From Paraburkholderia elongata (lineage in GTDB: Bacteria > Pseudomonadota > Gammaproteobacteria > Burkholderiales > Burkholderiaceae), in contig NZ_WOEZ01000140.1 in assembly GCF_013177735.1 (NCBI RefSeq), positions 1 to 64,000 of the forward strand: 64,000 bases of DNA, given 5' to 3'. Position 1 is the first letter of the stretch, and the number at the start of each line of letters is the position of its first letter. Under the pieces are notes generated by a model. It searched no databases. It was not told the origin of the DNA and was given only the letters and a program-made list of their open reading frames with translations. Shown piece by piece: positions 61,811-64,000 of the stretch. A program made the position numbers and the translations under genes.

Positions 61811-63085
61811 ATGCGTATCCTGATCGTAGCTGCCCAATTTCCCACCCTCTCCGAAACCTTCGTCATTGAGCAAGCGAATGCGTTGAAGCTCGCGGGCGCC
61901 GACGTCGAAGTGTTAACGCTCCGCCCAGGCGATCGGGATGTCCTAAGAACGATCGCAACGGAGTTTTCGGTCCACGCGGTCCAGCCTGACAGCGTAACCC
62001 GCGCCATGAAGCTCGCATCACTCCTGGCGTTTCCGGTCGTTGCGATGCTGTCGTCGCGCGGCCGCAAAGCGTTGCGCGCGGCGATCGCGGCAACTCGCCA
62101 TGGGCTCGTGTCTCACGCGAAGCAGATCGCACAACTGTTCTATCAAGGCCCTGCCCGTCGATACGACGCGATCGTCGCGCACTTCGGCCCAACCGGCGTC
62201 GCGGCACAGTATCTTCGCGAGGCGGGCTTGATCGAAGGCGCTTTAGGGACCGTCTTTCACGGCTACGACGTCAGCATGACCGAGGTCGTGGAACGCTACG
62301 CTCCGCACTATCGCAGGCTGTTCGAGTCGGGCGATTTGTTCATGCCCGTCAGTGACTTCTGGGCAGAGCGGCTCCGCGGATGGGGTTGCGATCACCGGAA
62401 AATACACGTCGTACGCATGGGCATCGACGTCGATCGATTCGACTATGCCCCCCCGGTTCCACCTAACCGCCAGTTCGAACTGCTCGCCGTGGGACGGCTG
62501 ACGGAGAAGAAAGGCATCGAATACACGATTCGCGCGGTGGCAATGATCGACGCGCCGGTGAAGTTGACCATCATCGGGGGCGGCGAATTGCTCGAACCGC
62601 TTCGACAGCTTGTGGCAACGTTGAATGTCGAGGAGCGCGTACAGTTTCTCGGCAAACAGGCGCACTCGGAAGTCGCACGCCGGTTGCGTCACGCGAACGC
62701 ATTCCTGTTGCCGTCCGTCACATCCAGCACCGGCGACATGGAAGGCATACCCGTCGCATTGATCGAAGCAATGGCGGCCGGCTTGCTCGTCATCTCCTCA
62801 AGGCATAGCGGCATTCCCGAACTGATCGTCGATCGGCAAACCGGGTTCCTCGTCGACGAGCGCGATGTCGAGGCATTGGCCAAGGTCATCGAAGCGATCA
62901 GTCGCGGGCAGTTCGATTTGCCGGCTATCACGCTTGCCGCTCGGGAGACTGTGGTTAGGCGCTTCAATTCCTCGGTGGAGGCGTCTAGGTTGATCGACCA
63001 TTTGCGCCTCGTCTGCAAGGCGAAAGGCGTGGACCATCCAGTCGCAAGAAACCGGTTTCACTCATCAACCTCGACTTCTGCATGA
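61811..63085 (+). CDS. Glycosyltransferase, GT4-like (WcaL/colanic acid type)
   Basis: About 424 residues with the GT-B fold pattern: N-terminal RILIVAAQFPTLSETFV, the mid segment HGYDVSMTEVV, the domain-joining LLAVGRLTEKKGIEYTIRA and the C-terminal donor-binding EGIPVALIEAMAAGLLVISSRHSGIPE with the EX7E motif. It probably adds a hexose in an exopolysaccharide pathway. The ATG at 61811 begins the domain; a GTG at 61748 is an alternative. Confidence 0.9.
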   Translation: MRILIVAAQFPTLSETFVIEQANALKLAGADVEVLTLRPGDRDVLRTIATEFSVHAVQPDSVTRAMKLASLLAFPVVAMLSSRGRKALRAAIAATRHGLVSHAKQIAQLFYQGPARRYDAIVAHFGPTGVAAQYLREAGLIEGALGTVFHGYDVSMTEVVERYAPHYRRLFESGDLFMPVSDFWAERLRGWGCDHRKIHVVRMGIDVDRFDYAPPVPPNRQFELLAVGRLTEKKGIEYTIRAVAMIDAPVKLTIIGGGELLEPLRQLVATLNVEERVQFLGKQAHSEVARRLRHANAFLLPSVTSSTGDMEGIPVALIEAMAAGLLVISSRHSGIPELIVDRQTGFLVDERDVEALAKVIEAISRGQFDLPAITLAARETVVRRFNSSVEASRLIDHLRLVCKAKGVDHPVARNRFHSSTSTSA

Positions 63086-63351
63086 CGCGTCGCGGACGCT
63101 AAAGGATGTTCCCTTTAACCGTAACGTAGTAACACGTCCCCCGTAACACGCCCCTACTTTAGACACTGCGGATGGTTCTTCCGCGTGTCTAATTCCATAT
63201 CGACAAACACTAAAAGCACTTAGCCGAGTCCTTGACGCTTAAGAACGGCCGATGTTGCGCCGCTTAAGCGCTATGGCACGCAACCTGCTTTTATCAGTGA
63301 CAAAGGGACGACGGGGAGTCCTTGCCAATCTGGCGATCGAACTAGCTTTCC

Positions 63352-64000
63352 ATGGCTCGACGCGAGCGCATATCCCGTTTCTCGCAATCATTGAAGCGTG
63401 CCGGTATGCGTCGATCCAATTACCTGTCAACACCATCCGACTCTCAGCGCCACATTCCCACGCTAAGGCTTTCACGCGCAGCGTGGCTCCTGATCGCGCT
63501 TTGTAACGCGGGAACCGCACACGCACAAACGGATTGGAGCTCGTCGTCTACCGATAAGGGTTCGTACGCTGCCACATATGGCACGTACAGCGACGACACG
63601 TCCGACACCGAGAGCGACTACACCGCGTTAATGCCTCGTCAGTCGAGCCTGTCACCGTCTTCCAAATTTGCGTCGACAGGCACACATCAGGGCAGCACAT
63701 CACGACGATCTACGAGCGCGACCTCGCGCAGCACTCTCGACTCCAGCTTTAAAGGCAAGACCGGTACGTTTGCTTCGCGTGCGGCCTGGAGCAAAAACCG
63801 CTCGGCAACCGACCCGACTTCTAGCGACTACATGGGCCAGTCCGACACGGACACCGGTTCGTATATGGCCACGACCTCGTCACTCAGGGCGGGCGCACGC
63901 GCGACCGGCAGCAAGAACCGCGCGCTGGAAAACATCGACGCGAGCGCACCGGGCATCTATCCGGGCGGCCAATACAGCACCACGGACAACGCTTCGGCAA
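63352..64000 (+). CDS. Exported Ser/Thr/Asp-rich protein, partial (runs off the window)
   Basis: An open frame from an ATG at 63352 (alternative ATG 63406) to the end of the window. After a basic N-terminus there is a signal-like helix (AAWLLIALCNAGTAHAQ), then a low-complexity mature region dominated by Ser, Thr, Asp and Tyr (for example YGTYSDDTSDTESDY and SDTDTGSYMATTSS) with repeated G-SKNRA/WSKNRSA and D-YMGQSDTDTGSY modules. No enzyme motif is visible. The composition fits a surface or repetitive secreted protein. No stop is reached, so the length is unknown. Confidence 0.7.
   Translation, partial: MARRERISRFSQSLKRAGMRRSNYLSTPSDSQRHIPTLRLSRAAWLLIALCNAGTAHAQTDWSSSSTDKGSYAATYGTYSDDTSDTESDYTALMPRQSSLSPSSKFASTGTHQGSTSRRSTSATSRSTLDSSFKGKTGTFASRAAWSKNRSATDPTSSDYMGQSDTDTGSYMATTSSLRAGARATGSKNRALENIDASAPGIYPGGQYSTTDNASA

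Noticed and set aside
1-64000. rRNA, tRNA, CRISPR arrays, transposases, phage genes, replication origins
   Set aside because: Looked for by eye on both strands; no convincing candidate.

Overview
The window looks like chromosomal DNA of a GC-rich betaproteobacterium of the Burkholderiaceae, most likely Paraburkholderia or a close relative. This is inferred from gene content (a DUF4148 protein, a class A beta-lactamase divergent from an AmpR-like regulator, TctE-like sensor kinases, a SsuABC/TauABC-like importer) and from codon use. No rRNA, tRNA, CRISPR array or insertion sequence was seen.

Layout. 1-8 kb: a Tat-exported beta-carbonic anhydrase, then two-component genes, including a regulator-kinase-kinase-regulator operon. 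8-11 kb: an ABC importer. 11-20 kb: a phosphoesterase, small secreted or membrane proteins, a squalene/phytoene synthase, a TehA-family transporter, the beta-lactamase/regulator pair and an LRAT-domain protein. 20.3-21.5 kb: a double-glycine peptide gene translationally coupled to a PP2C phosphatase. 21.6-24.4 kb: an ECF sigma, anti-sigma and fasciclin operon. 24.6-39.7 kb: accessory DNA with an apparent integron-type gene cassette, an internally deleted SDR gene, TetR-controlled genes, budAB, a patatin, PstS and gene remnants. 40-58.8 kb: a peptide-export locus. 59-64 kb: DUF3303, MFS and glycosyltransferase genes and a truncated Ser/Thr-rich exported protein.

The main find is the 40-58.8 kb locus together with the outlying 20.3-21.5 kb pair. 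Four small genes encode peptides whose first 26 residues follow one pattern (D8-L9, L15-D16, A19-M20, A22, G25-G26). A C39-peptidase ABC transporter with two cyclic-nucleotide-binding-like domains, a parvulin-like protein, an HlyD-type adaptor and a NodT/TolC-type outer-membrane lipoprotein would make the processing and export route. A sigma-54 activator with an intact GAFTGA motif is encoded directly after the transporter, and three of the peptide genes have clear -24/-12 promoters. Two of these also share an inverted repeat (CAACA-N13-TGTTG) exactly 123 bp upstream of the -24 element. A membrane Ser/Thr kinase, a double-FHA membrane protein and the PP2C phosphatase form a phospho-signalling trio like the one that controls type VI secretion, but no T6SS structural gene is present. 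A caspase-FGE fusion protein and two DUF4399 proteins lie inside the locus. The proposed system is a sigma-54-driven, Ser/Thr-phosphorylation-gated export pathway for cysteine-free, Asn-rich peptides. Its biological output cannot be read from the sequence.
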